This document shows positions 17,866-26,714 of a stretch of DNA of 53,299 nt, one piece after another (within the stretch, counting starts at the first letter, position 1; every line of letters starts with the position of its first letter). This stretch comes from Methyloligella halotolerans (lineage in GTDB: Bacteria > Pseudomonadota > Alphaproteobacteria > Rhizobiales > Methyloligellaceae): contig NZ_MASI01000012.1 in NCBI RefSeq assembly GCF_001708935.1, positions 1-53,299 on the forward strand, given 5' to 3'. Below the pieces are notes generated by a model. The model saw only the letters and a list, made by a program, of their open reading frames with translations. It was not told where the DNA came from and made no database searches. A program made the translations under genes and the position numbers.

Positions 17866-19323
17866 GTGGACGAACGAACCCCGGCGGCGGAGTTGGAGAG
17901 GCAGGACTTCGCCTATAGGGGGCCTGGCCTTTCGGCCAAGCTCCTCTTCCTGACGATCGTCTTCGTCATGATCGCCGAAGTGCTGGTGTTCGTGCCGTCG
18001 GTCTCGAACTTCCGGCGCCAGTGGTTGCACGACCGTCTGGTGGCGGCTCAGCTCGCAGCGCTTTCCGCGGAAGCCGCCCCAAACGGCAACCTTCCCATGA
18101 ACCTGCGCGACGAGCTACTCATGAAGGCGCGGGTGCTCTCCATCTTCATGCGGCGCGCCGACAGCCGCCGCATCATTCTCAACATGGACAAGCCGACCGA
18201 GATCGACGCCTTCTTCGATCTCCGCTCCCCGAGTTGGCCGGAGCTGATCCGTGACGCGATGATGGTGTATTTCGCGCCCGACGACCGCGTCATCCGGGTC
18301 ATCGGCGAGCCCGGCATGGGCGGTGGAGAGGTCATGATCGTGGTCATGGAGGAGGGGCCGCTCAAAGCCGCCATGATCGATTACGGCCTCCATATCCTTG
18401 GCCTCTCGATCTTCATTTCCGTCATCACCGGGGCCTTGGTCTATCTCACCCTCGTGACCCTGCTGGTGCGGCCCATGATGCGGCTCACGGGCAACATCGT
18501 GCGCTTTCGGGAGAAGCCGGAGGACCCCACCCGGATCATAGAGCCGAGCGGGCGCCACGATGAGATCGGCCAAGCGGAATACGCGCTCTCCTCGATGGAG
18601 AACCAGCTCGCCAGCACCTTGAGCCAGAAGCGCCGGCTGGCGGCGCTCGGCCTCGCTGTGAGCAAGGTCAGCCACGACCTGCGCAACATGCTGGCGAGCG
18701 TTCAACTGCTTTCGGACCGTCTCGGAACGGTGGACGACCCCACCGTCCAGCGGGTGGTTCCGAAGGTGCTGGCCTCCACCGAGCGCGCGATCCGCCTCTG
18801 CGAGAACACCCTCGATTACGGTCATGTGCAGGAGGCGAAGCCGGCCCGCAGCCGATTCCGCCTCGAGGGGCTGGTCGATGAAATCGCCGATGGGCTGAGC
18901 CTGCCCAGGGACGATATCGGCTGGCGGACGGAAATCGGGAAGGGGCTGCAGGTCGAGGCTGATTACGACCAGCTCTTCCGCGTCATAAACAATCTGCTGA
19001 GCAACGCCGTCCAGGCTTTGGAGAACGCGCGCGGCAATGACGGGCAGATAGCCCTGCGCGCCGGCCGGGAGAAGGGGGCCACCGTCATCGAGATCGCCGA
19101 TAACGGTCCTGGCGTGCCGGCCATGGCGAAAGCCCATCTCTTCGAGGCCTTTCAGACCGTCGCCCGCAAAGGCGGAACGGGGCTTGGCCTCGCCATCGCC
19201 GCCGAGCTGATTCAGGCCCATGGAGGCGAGATCGTCCTCGTGGACACGGAGGAGGGTGCCACGTTCCGGCTTACGCTCCCGGACATCAAGGCGAAGCGCC
19301 GCGTGACGCGGGAGAAGGCCTAG
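17866..19323 (+). CDS. Orphan membrane sensor histidine kinase
   Basis: 485 residues from a GTG start. A membrane segment at 25-46, a periplasmic or extracytoplasmic sensor of about 125 residues, and a second membrane segment at 176-200 are followed by a HAMP-like linker. The kinase core has the H-box KVSHDLRNML (His270), the N-box NNLLSNAVQAL, the G1 box DNGPGVP and the G2 box GGTGLGLAI. The sensor domain matches no domain I can name. No response regulator gene is adjacent: the neighbours are the flavoprotein 40 bp upstream and an unrelated exported protein on the other strand. Its partner must be elsewhere. Confidence 0.9.
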   Translation: MDERTPAAELERQDFAYRGPGLSAKLLFLTIVFVMIAEVLVFVPSVSNFRRQWLHDRLVAAQLAALSAEAAPNGNLPMNLRDELLMKARVLSIFMRRADSRRIILNMDKPTEIDAFFDLRSPSWPELIRDAMMVYFAPDDRVIRVIGEPGMGGGEVMIVVMEEGPLKAAMIDYGLHILGLSIFISVITGALVYLTLVTLLVRPMMRLTGNIVRFREKPEDPTRIIEPSGRHDEIGQAEYALSSMENQLASTLSQKRRLAALGLAVSKVSHDLRNMLASVQLLSDRLGTVDDPTVQRVVPKVLASTERAIRLCENTLDYGHVQEAKPARSRFRLEGLVDEIADGLSLPRDDIGWRTEIGKGLQVEADYDQLFRVINNLLSNAVQALENARGNDGQIALRAGREKGATVIEIADNGPGVPAMAKAHLFEAFQTVARKGGTGLGLAIAAELIQAHGGEIVLVDTEEGATFRLTLPDIKAKRRVTREKA

Positions 19324-19360
19324 GCGGTCAAGCCTCGCCGAAAGGGTTGCAGCCAGTCGC

Positions 19361-19401
19361 AAAAACGAAAGGCGCCTGCCGGATAGGGCGAGGCGCCTTC
19401 G
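19361..19401 (-). terminator. Hairpin with T-run, between convergent genes
   Basis: A stem built on AGGCGCCT (19370-19377 with 19391-19398), extended by CG/AA pairs with one bulge, is followed on the minus strand by TTTTT (19361-19365). It fits an intrinsic terminator for the minus-strand exported protein gene ending at 19488, and may also stop transcripts from the histidine kinase. Confidence 0.6.
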
Positions 19402-19487
19402 TCAGAAGCCTGTGATGCGGCGCACCCCGCCTCGCCAACTGAGAACTCAAAGGGCAAGGCGGAGCGCCGCGTCGACCGACAGGGTCG

Positions 19488-19850
19488 TTACTCGACCTTC
19501 TCGACAGCGTCGGTCTTCATCTTGTCCTTGGGCTTCTCTCCCTTCCAGGCGCTTTTCACGAACGTGTCGCCCTTCATTTTGATCTTGGTGGTCCAGCCAT
19601 CGGCCCAGGAGATCACGGCGGCGGACTTCTTTTCTTTCCACGTGCCGGAAAGCGACTCGCCGGAGCGTTCGCCGCTGGCCTTGCCGTCATCCATCAGCGA
19701 GATGGTCATCGGCTTGCCTTCGGTATCGACGGTTTTGTATTTGCCGACGAAATGGTGCTCGGCCAGGGCAGCGCCCGTGGTCAGCACGAAAGCGAGCGCG
19801 ATCGCGCCGAGGGCGGCGGTCGCCTGCTGCAAAATTCCGAGATTCCGCAT
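19488..19850 (-). CDS. Small exported protein of unknown function
   Basis: 120 residues from the ATG at 19850, chosen because it gives a proper signal peptide (AALGAIALAFVLTTGAALA, cleaved before EHHF). The frame stays open upstream but that part is basic and non-hydrophobic. The mature part of about 85 residues alternates hydrophobic and polar residues (GKYKTVDTEGKPMTISLMDDG, SGTWKEKKSAAVISWADGW), which suggests a small beta-barrel, and ends in Lys/Asp/Glu-rich sequence. I do not recognise the family. Confidence 0.7.
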   Translation of the reverse strand: MRNLGILQQATAALGAIALAFVLTTGAALAEHHFVGKYKTVDTEGKPMTISLMDDGKASGERSGESLSGTWKEKKSAAVISWADGWTTKIKMKGDTFVKSAWKGEKPKDKMKTDAVEKVE

Positions 19851-20052
19851 TGGGGGCTTCTCCCTAACGTTTTGGTTGCGATAGGTGGAAAACAGCTTGT
19901 AGCCGCTCAAGTTCCGCGCTTTTCGCTGTTCTGCCAGCCTAAGCTTGCCATTGGCGAGCTTAGGTATTAGGTAGGCGGATCGAAGCGCCCCGGCGACGTG
20001 GCGCTCTTGTCTTTCGCGATTCCGGGACAATTCCATCAGGGATCGCGCCTCA

Positions 20053-20129
20053 GCGCCGGTAGCTCAGCTGGATAGAGCACCAGACTACGAATCTGGGGGT
20101 CGGGAGTTCGAATCTTCCCCGGCGCGCCA
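20053..20129 (+). tRNA. tRNA-Arg (anticodon ACG)
   Basis: A 77-base cloverleaf. The acceptor stem GCGCCGG pairs with CCGGCGC; the D arm contains AGCTCAGCTGGATAGAGC; anticodon stem CCAGA/TCTGG encloses the loop CTACGAA with anticodon ACG; the T arm contains GTTCGAATC. CCA is encoded at 20127-20129. It reads CGU/CGC/CGA codons after A34 deamination. Confidence 0.97.
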
Positions 20130-20208
20130 TTACCTTTCGGCACGGTAGGTCCTGCGGACCTCGCCGACGTCGCGAAATCTCCTCCTGAAGCAATCGGATT
20201 TGCAGCTC

Positions 20209-21735
20209 ATGCGGTTCCTTTGCGGTTTTCTCGCTCTCTTCCTGTTCCTCAACGGAGCCGTCGGCGCCGGTACGGCCGCGGCACAGTCCATCATGCCGGG
20301 GGCCGAATCGTCAGCCCCTGCGAAGAAGGACGAGGCGGCAGAGCCCGAGAAGCCCAAGGACGAAGCCGCCCCTGAGGAGAAGGCGGCCGCCGACCCGGAC
20401 ATCCCGAAACAGCTGCTGAACCCGTATATCTCGAGCGCCGAGCTCAAGATGCGGCTCACCCCCCTCACCAAGGACGAGCTCGCCACCGTCGCCGCCAAGT
20501 GGTTGGACCTGGTCAAGGACCGCACCACCATGGTGATGAACGAGCAGGTCGAGCTGCTCAAGGCCAAGGGGGATCGCGCCACCGCCAGCCGCGAGGATCT
20601 CGTCCGTCTCACCAAGGAGCGGAACGAGCTGCTGAACAAGCTCAGCCTCGTGGTCGACGCGTGGGAGACCAAGGGCGGCGACGAAGCCAAGATCAAGACA
20701 TTCCGCACCTACCGCGCGGCGATCCTGTCCGAGGAAGCCAAGTCCACCGATTTCGAGACCTTCATGGTCCAGTTCGAGGCGTGGTTGTCGTCCCCCGACG
20801 GCGGCATCGAGGCGGGCGTCAACATCGGCATCGTAATTACGGCGATCATCGTCTTGCTGATCATCGCCGGTCTCATCCGGCGGGTCACACGGCGCTGGAT
20901 CGGCCACATAAAGCACATGTCGAAGCTGCTCCAGGCCTTCATCGTGACCTTCGTCTACTGGATGGTCTTGGCCCTGGGCCTGCTGATCGTAGTGTCTGCC
21001 ATCGGTATCGATGTCGGCCCGGTCTTCGCCCTGATCGGCGGTGCCTCCTTCATCTTGGCCTTCGCCTTCCAGGACACGCTGGGCAACCTGGCCTCGGGTC
21101 TGATGATCATGATCAACCGTCCATTCGACGAAGGCGATTACGTCGACGTCGCGGGCGTCGCCGGCACGGTGAAATCCGTCAGCATCGTCGCCACCAAGGT
21201 GCTCACGCCGGACAACCAGATCATCGTCATCCCCAACAAGCAGGTCTGGGGGCAGGTGATCACCAACGTGACGGGCTCCAAGACCCGCCGCGTCGATCTG
21301 ACCTTCGGCATCGGCTACAACGACAGTATCGAGACAGCTCAGAAGGTGCTGGAAGAGACCGTGGATGCCCACCCGCTGGTGCTCCGGGAGCCGGCGCCCA
21401 ACATCCGTGTCTCCGAGCTGGCCGACAGCTCCGTCAACTTCATCGTCCGCCCCTGGGCGAAGAGCGAGGATTACTGGACGGTCTATTGGGACCTCACCCG
21501 CCAGGTGAAGGAAGCCTTCGACCGCGCCGGCATCTCGATCCCGTTCCCGCAGCAGGACATGCACGTCTATCAGGTCAACGCCCAGCCCGAGCAGGCGGCC
21601 GAGGACAAACCGGCACGCCGCCGCCGCGCCTCGAAGCCCACAGCCAAGCCCAAGCCGGCGAGGCAGACCCGCGCCAGCCGCGCAAAGGCTCAGGCCCAGG
21701 GCGGAGAGGGCTACGACTCCGACGATACGCGATAG
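20209..21735 (+). CDS. MscS-family mechanosensitive channel
   Basis: Inner-membrane channel that opens under hypo-osmotic stress. From the ATG at 20209 (a TTG nine bases upstream is less likely) there is a signal peptide to about residue 27. A Lys/Glu/Ala/Pro-rich stretch and a helical periplasmic domain (about 60-200) follow. Three membrane segments come next, with the pore helix GPVFALIGGASFILAFAFQDTLGNLASGLMI split by the usual Gly/Ala pattern. The beta domain (DEGDYVDVAGVAGTVKSV, TPDNQIIVIPNKQV) and the C-terminal alpha/beta domain follow. The last 40 residues are Arg/Lys/Ala/Pro rich. Its stop codon is directly followed, in the same frame, by an OmpA domain. Confidence 0.9.
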   Translation: MRFLCGFLALFLFLNGAVGAGTAAAQSIMPGAESSAPAKKDEAAEPEKPKDEAAPEEKAAADPDIPKQLLNPYISSAELKMRLTPLTKDELATVAAKWLDLVKDRTTMVMNEQVELLKAKGDRATASREDLVRLTKERNELLNKLSLVVDAWETKGGDEAKIKTFRTYRAAILSEEAKSTDFETFMVQFEAWLSSPDGGIEAGVNIGIVITAIIVLLIIAGLIRRVTRRWIGHIKHMSKLLQAFIVTFVYWMVLALGLLIVVSAIGIDVGPVFALIGGASFILAFAFQDTLGNLASGLMIMINRPFDEGDYVDVAGVAGTVKSVSIVATKVLTPDNQIIVIPNKQVWGQVITNVTGSKTRRVDLTFGIGYNDSIETAQKVLEETVDAHPLVLREPAPNIRVSELADSSVNFIVRPWAKSEDYWTVYWDLTRQVKEAFDRAGISIPFPQQDMHVYQVNAQPEQAAEDKPARRRRASKPTAKPKPARQTRASRAKAQAQGGEGYDSDDTR

Positions 21736-21744
21736 GGAGCCGAC

Positions 21745-22404
21745 ATTCCCCTGCTGCGGGTCGTCTTCGACACCCGGGTCTTCTTCGATTTCGATCGTGC
21801 GGAAATGCGGTCCGACAGCGCCAAGATCATCGAAGCGGTGGCGGCGTCCCTCCGCAAGGAGCCTCCGGACGTGGCCCTGGTGATTGCCGGACACACGGAT
21901 TCCGTCGGCACGGAAGGCTATAACCGCGCGCTTGGTCTCGCCCGGGCCCGCACCGTGGCGCAAGCCTTGGTGACCGAGGATCTACCTCAGATCCGCATCT
22001 TCAGCGTCTCCTTCGGCGAGGCGGTCCCCATAGCGCCCAATGCCTCCGCCGCCGGCCGCGCCCAGAACCGGCGTGTCGAATTCCTCTTCGCCGCCCATTC
22101 CAATGCCATCGCATTCTGGCTCTCAAAGCAGAACGCGTCCGTCTGCGGGAATGCGAAGACCAACTGCCGGTTCGAGGTCACCATGGAGACGCCGCAGAGA
22201 ACGGCTGTGCGCCTGCCGGAGAAGGAGCGCGCCACGGCCAGGCTCCCTGCGCCCCGGAAGCACAGCGTCACGCCCGAGGAGCAGAAGGAGCAAGCGGCGA
22301 ACGTCGCCCTGCCGGAAGAGAAAGCCACCGCCCAGCTTGCGCCGAAGCGCTATGTCATCGACCTCGCCGAAAAGCGGTTCGAGGTGCCTGCGCCGCGGTA
22401 TTGA
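21745..22404 (+). CDS. OmpA-domain protein lacking a normal start codon
   Basis: The frame is the same as that of the upstream MscS gene, separated from it only by the TAG stop at 21733-21735. It encodes an OmpA-type peptidoglycan-binding domain: FFDFDRAEM, VIAGHTDSVGTEGYNRALGLARA and a final GRAQNRRVEF, then about 100 residues rich in Lys/Glu/Pro. No ATG, GTG or TTG occurs before the domain has begun (first ATG at 21805). The only well-placed candidate is ATT at 21745, seven bases after AGGGAGC. No signal peptide is present, which is odd for an OmpA domain. It may be a truncated remnant, use a rare start, or have lost a base. Confidence 0.6.
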   Translation: MPLLRVVFDTRVFFDFDRAEMRSDSAKIIEAVAASLRKEPPDVALVIAGHTDSVGTEGYNRALGLARARTVAQALVTEDLPQIRIFSVSFGEAVPIAPNASAAGRAQNRRVEFLFAAHSNAIAFWLSKQNASVCGNAKTNCRFEVTMETPQRTAVRLPEKERATARLPAPRKHSVTPEEQKEQAANVALPEEKATAQLAPKRYVIDLAEKRFEVPAPRY

Positions 22405-22487
22405 GGTCGATCCTCCGCTGACCTCATTCCCCTCCCACGCGACCTGTGCTGATATCGGCTCGCGATTTCCGAAAGGGGAGGGAACCC

Positions 22488-23153
22488 ATGCCCTACTGTC
22501 CGGACTGCCGAGCCTATGTGTCGAGCCGCGACAGGTTCTGCTCGTCATGCGGGGCGACGCTGACCGAAGAGGCGGCGGAGGATCGGCCGAGCGGCCCCGC
22601 AGCTGCCGTGCCGCCCGCTGGGAGCTCTGTTCCGACGGCAGGCGCTTCCAATCCTGATCCGGGATATGAGACCAGCAGCGCCACGCTTCGTGCCGACATC
22701 CCCGAGGCCCGCGCACCGGCCGGCATGACCTATGCCGGGCTGGCCTCCCGCGGCTTTGCGCAGATCATCGACATGATCATCGTCTTTGTTCTGTACTGGT
22801 TTCTCGGTATCGCGATCGCCGTGCAAGTCGGCGGCCGCACACCGGGCGGCTTCGAGCTTGAGGGCGACCCGGCGCTATGGCTGTTCGGTCTGTGGATCTT
22901 CGGCGCGCTGCTCTACTACGCCGTGCTCGAAAGCTCCTGGAAGGGGCAAACCGTCGGCAAGATGATCGCTCGCATCAAGGTGGCGAGCGAGACCGGTGCA
23001 AGGTGCAGCTTCTCCCAAGCCCTGATCCGCAATCTCGTTCGGCCCATAGACTTCATTTTCTTCTATGGGCTGGGCGCGTTCTTCATCCTGATATCGCCGA
23101 TGCGTCAGCGCCTTGGCGACCGGGCAGCGAAGACCATCGTGGTCCAGGCCTAA
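22488..23153 (+). CDS. Zinc-ribbon plus RDD membrane protein
   Basis: 221 residues from the ATG after a GGGAGGG ribosome site. The N-terminus is a zinc ribbon with two CxxC pairs (YCPDCRAY and FCSSCGATL). A Pro/Ala/Ser linker follows, then an RDD domain of about 145 residues (AGLASRGFAQIIDMIIVFVLYW, WKGQTVGKMIARIKV, LIRNLVRPIDF) with three membrane segments. RDD proteins are small inner-membrane proteins, some linked to ion or solute exchange; the exact role is not known. It is followed by a clear hairpin terminator. Confidence 0.88.
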   Translation: MPYCPDCRAYVSSRDRFCSSCGATLTEEAAEDRPSGPAAAVPPAGSSVPTAGASNPDPGYETSSATLRADIPEARAPAGMTYAGLASRGFAQIIDMIIVFVLYWFLGIAIAVQVGGRTPGGFELEGDPALWLFGLWIFGALLYYAVLESSWKGQTVGKMIARIKVASETGARCSFSQALIRNLVRPIDFIFFYGLGAFFILISPMRQRLGDRAAKTIVVQA

Positions 23154-23208
23154 CGGTGGTCCAAGCCTAGAGATTCGGAAGCGCGGCAGCTGCGCCGGAA
23201 AAGCAAAA

Positions 23209-23232
23209 CGCCGGACGGTTTCCCGTCCGGCG
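23209..23232. terminator. Bidirectional hairpin terminator
   Basis: CGCCGGACGG and CCGTCCGGCG form a perfect 10-bp stem with a 4-base loop. On the plus strand CATTTTA follows; on the minus strand GTTTTGCTTTT follows. It sits between the convergent RDD and YHS genes and probably serves both. Confidence 0.8.
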
Positions 23233-23271
23233 CATTTTACGCCTTAAACGCGGCTCCCTCGCGCGCAGATT

Positions 23272-24356
23272 CTATTGCACGTCCTCGTGCTCTAGATCGT
23301 CGAATTTATACCGAAACTCCTGCATCCAGATACCGTCTTCTTCGACCGGCACCTTGTGCAGCTTCACGTCCGTCACCTTCAGCTTGCCGCTGGACTCGTC
23401 CAGCCAGAAATCCACATCGTAATAGGCGTTCTGGCTGCCCATCTTGCGGAAGTCGGTGCAAACAAAGAATTCGCCGTCGCCCTTGAGGCGGCGCACCGGC
23501 TGATGGATCTCGATGAACTCCAGCGAAATCGACTGGCCGGTCTTATCGTCCTTGATGATCAGCGCGCCGTCCTTGTCCTTGTTGTCGGCGATGTAGTTAT
23601 GGATGGCGCTCATCACGTGCCAGGCCCGGGTCACCTCCGTGTCGCCCGGATGTTCCGAGACCGGCAGCCACCACCAGGCGACCGGCAGGCGGGTTACCAT
23701 GATCCAGCCGTCGCCTTCCTTCTTCGGGCCTTTCTGGACGCGGATATCCTTCAGGTCGAGCTGATCGCCGTCCTCCCGGTACCAGAAGTCCAGCGCGTAC
23801 TGCTTCTTCTCGTTCTCCTTGTCGTGGAAGATGAGATTGGCGAACCAGCCATACCCCTCCATGCCGCGCACGATCCGGGTCTGCTCGTAGACCAGCTCAA
23901 GCTCCTGGTTCGTGCGCGAGTCGTGATACTGGAAGGCGCCGTCCTTGCTCCGCTCGTCGAGCGTCTTCTCCACCGCCTTGTTCACGTCTTCCTCGGTGAA
24001 TTCCTTCGAGCCCGACATCGCTGTCTGGTGCAGGAGCTCTGGTTCTTCGCCGCCTGCTTCGTCTCGAAATAGGCTTCGGCGCGGGAGATGTTGTCCTCCG
24101 GATGCTCCAGGAATGCCTCTTTCGATTTGTCGGTTGAGAAGCAGTAGAGCTTGTTGTCCGGGCCGATCCAATTGATGGAGCAGTCCGTCTTCACCTGCTG
24201 CTTCGAGGCGAGGCCCATGGCGCAATAATTGTCGAATGCGCCGCCCGCCGCCGAGACCGGCGAGCCGAACGTGGCGCCCATGGCAAGGCCGAGCGCGACC
24301 GCCGCGCCCGTGACGATAGCCGGGCTCCGAACCCGGCAGCTTCCCAAAAAGAACAT
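23272..24356 (-). CDS. Exported YHS-domain protein with duplicated C-terminal domain, one frameshift
   Basis: The start at 24356 follows GGGAGGAG and gives a signal peptide (IVTGAAVALGLAMGATFGSPVSA). Residues about 40-100 resemble a YHS domain (AFDNYCAMGLASKQQ, YCFSTDKSKEAFLEHPEDN), often linked to copper or other metals. Near 24040 one base is missing (AKNQ then ELLHQTAMSG in the next frame). The remaining about 250 residues contain two copies of one unit of about 90 residues. Each has the order D-x-x-T-x-Q, L-E-[LF], V-R, D-F-W, D-[IV]-[RK]-[VL], K-x-P. No family name comes to mind for the repeated unit. It lies convergent to the RDD gene. Confidence 0.75.
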
Positions 24357-24563
24357 ATGCTTCGCTCCTCCCAGCTCATCTCGGGCGCCGCACGCAGGCG
24401 GAGTCCCGCACCGTGTTTTTCCGCCGCCCAGAAGGGCGGCGACTCTGTCCGCTGGGATAAGCAGGCGCCTGACGGAATGTCGCGTCAAGGTTGAAAAAGA
24501 TTAGCTCGCGGCAACGTGAAGCGAATTGAAGCCTGCCTGGCGAGCGGCGAGCGCCTGCACGCC

Positions 24564-25568
24564 TTAGCGTTGCACAAGCTCCACCCGCCGGTTTTTCGCG
24601 CGGCCGTCGTCGGATCCATTATTGGCGACCGGAGCCAGCGGACCGACCCCCGCCGGAATGGTGCGCGTCCGGTCTATGCCGTGCTGGCTTGCCAACGCCG
24701 CGACCACCGCTTCGGCCCGCGCTCGCGAAAGAGCGAGGTTGGCTTTGTACGCGCCGACGGAATCCGTATGGCCCACGATGTAGACGCTCATCTCCGGATG
24801 CTGGGTCAGCAGCTTGGCCATTTCGGAAAGGGCGGCATCGGATTCAGGCCGCAAGGTCGCCTTCCCGAAGTCGAAATAGATGTTCTCGACCGCAACCTTG
24901 CCCGTCTCGGCGATGCTCTTCGCCATGGCCTCCGCATCGACCATCTTCTCTTCCATGGCGGCGACCTGGACGATGTCGAGATGCACGATCGCGTGCCGGT
25001 AGCTCTGCTTGAAATAGCTGAAATTGTTCTGCGCGATGTAGAGGCCGACATAGGTCGTGCCGTCCTTGCTGCGCGCGGCGAGATAGTGATCGTCCTTCAG
25101 ACCGGTGAACGCCATGCTGGAGAACTGGCCGCTGGTCGTGATGGCCCGCTCGCGCGGATAGATCACCCATTGGCCGAGGGCCACGGGACGGGCGCCGCAC
25201 TCTTCACCGGAGCAGGCAAACAAGGTCTCGAAACCCCGCTCCTTCAGGGCCTTTTCGTAATTGCGATAGACCTCCAGGGTGGAACGGTCGGCCGGAGCCA
25301 CGTAGAGCAGCCGCGTCATCTCGCCTTCGAGCTCGATGGCTGACTCCGTGGTCCACCTGTTGTCCTCTTTCAGCGCCGGTCCTGTGGGCAGGTCGTACGC
25401 TTCGAAGCTCTTGTGCTCGTATCCGATCAGGCAAGATCCCTCGTAGCGGGGGATGTTGGGGAAGTCGGCGAGGCCTTCCGCATCCTTGCACGCATCCTGG
25501 CCGAAGGCGGGCATGGCGCCGAACAGAAACAACGCCCCGGCGATCGCGAAGCGGGCAAGTTGTGTCAT
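24564..25568 (-). CDS. DUF4892/OmpA envelope protein
   Basis: 334 residues from the ATG at 25568, giving a signal peptide (LARFAIAGALFLFGAMPAFG). Residues 30-215 look like DUF4892: IPRYEGSCLIGYEHKSFEAYDLP, VYRNYEKALKERGFETLFAC and a Cys pair in ACSGEECG. Residues about 225-334 form an OmpA peptidoglycan-binding domain: NIYFDFGKATLRPESD, IVGHTDSVGAYKANLALSRARA and GRAKNRRVEL. It is probably periplasmic or outer-membrane associated and anchors to peptidoglycan; the molecular role is unknown. It is divergent from the AraC gene. Confidence 0.85.
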   Translation of the reverse strand: MTQLARFAIAGALFLFGAMPAFGQDACKDAEGLADFPNIPRYEGSCLIGYEHKSFEAYDLPTGPALKEDNRWTTESAIELEGEMTRLLYVAPADRSTLEVYRNYEKALKERGFETLFACSGEECGARPVALGQWVIYPRERAITTSGQFSSMAFTGLKDDHYLAARSKDGTTYVGLYIAQNNFSYFKQSYRHAIVHLDIVQVAAMEEKMVDAEAMAKSIAETGKVAVENIYFDFGKATLRPESDAALSEMAKLLTQHPEMSVYIVGHTDSVGAYKANLALSRARAEAVVAALASQHGIDRTRTIPAGVGPLAPVANNGSDDGRAKNRRVELVQR

Positions 25569-25740
25569 GGTAGGAGGCTCCCGGGCACTTGGGATTGGCA
25601 GAAAATATCCGGCGGGCCGCGAAGCAGGCACATCGCCATCGAAAACATGTCAGTCTAGATCGCCGGGTCCCGAGGGTTTTCGAGGAAAAGCTTAGGAGAT
25701 CCGACATTCGGTTGTGAATTTCCGCACTCGGAGCCGGATC

Positions 25741-26709
25741 ATGGAAACCAGCATCGATTGGCAGTTCGATCCCGCCATGGGCTGCATCCGCGCGCCGCGC
25801 GAAGGGGCCGCCACGTTTCAGTCGGTCCCGTACGCGGCGGCCTGCGAACGCCTGGCCTTCGGCGAAGGTTTTGCTGTTTGCGGCGTGAGCGCCTGCTGCG
25901 AGACGGAGATGGCTTTCCAGGCGCCGCCAGCCCGGGAGGGTCTGCTTCACCTGCAATTCCTCGCCTCGGGCGCGTGCACCTTCTATTCCGACGATAGGAG
26001 CCGCCGCTTGGCGCCCGGCCGCGATGTCCTGTCGTCCTTTCTCTTTGCCTCCCGCAGCGTGGCGGGCTGGTCCGTGCCGGCGGATTCGCCCCTGAAGATC
26101 GTCAGCATCGATCTCTCCGAGGGCCAGCTCGGCGAATGGTTCGGCCACACTTTGCCGCGCCGTCTGCGCACGATGCTCTCCTCGCGAGAACCCGGAACCG
26201 TGGCCGTCTCGCCCGCCGCCGCACCTTTCCTCAACGGGCTTGCCGCCCGTATGGCCGGAGCAAAGCCAAACGGCGCAACCCATCGCATCGCGATCGAAGG
26301 GGCCGCCCTGCAGGCGGTTGCCGCCGCTCTGGAGCCGCTCGCCGAAGAGCGGCTGACGGGAGAGACGGGTCTCAATTTCCGGGAAGAACGCGCGCTCGAT
26401 CGGGTGCGGGAGAGACTGCTCGCCGATTTGCGCACCCCACCCGATCTGACCACGTTGGCAGGGGAGGCGGGCATGGCGCCTCGCCGGCTGCAGATGGCAT
26501 TTCGGGTGCGTTTCGGTCTCAGCCTGTTTCAGGCGTTACAGAACGCCCGGCTGGATTATGCCAAGGCCGTGTTGCAGGAAGGGGAATGCTCGGTGAAGGA
26601 GATCGCGTGGCGCACCGGCTATGCTCACCCCGCCAGCTTCACCCATGCCTTCCGGAACCGCTTCGGGTTGCCGCCGAGCGCGTTCATGGCGCCCCGGCGA
26701 AGAGGCTAG
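25741..26709 (+). CDS. AraC-family transcriptional regulator
   Basis: 322 residues from the ATG at 25741 (a GTG at 25714 is also in frame). The N-terminal ligand-like region of about 200 residues has no motif I can name. The C-terminal DNA-binding domain has two helix-turn-helix units: LTTLAGEAGMAPRRLQMAFRVRFG and VKEIAWRTGYAHPASFTHAFRNRFG, with the family ending LPPSAFM. The target is unknown; the divergent DUF4892/OmpA gene and the convergent chrA are neighbours, the latter only 5 bp from its stop. Confidence 0.9.
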   Translation: METSIDWQFDPAMGCIRAPREGAATFQSVPYAAACERLAFGEGFAVCGVSACCETEMAFQAPPAREGLLHLQFLASGACTFYSDDRSRRLAPGRDVLSSFLFASRSVAGWSVPADSPLKIVSIDLSEGQLGEWFGHTLPRRLRTMLSSREPGTVAVSPAAAPFLNGLAARMAGAKPNGATHRIAIEGAALQAVAAALEPLAEERLTGETGLNFREERALDRVRERLLADLRTPPDLTTLAGEAGMAPRRLQMAFRVRFGLSLFQALQNARLDYAKAVLQEGECSVKEIAWRTGYAHPASFTHAFRNRFGLPPSAFMAPRRRG

Positions 26710-26714
26710 CGGCC

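Noticed and set aside
20200..20208. TTG start of the MscS gene
   Set aside because: The ATG nine bases later gives a better signal peptide.
20311..21963. Long open frame antisense to the MscS gene
   Set aside because: Gly/Asp/His/Arg-rich shadow of a well-supported gene; no domain.
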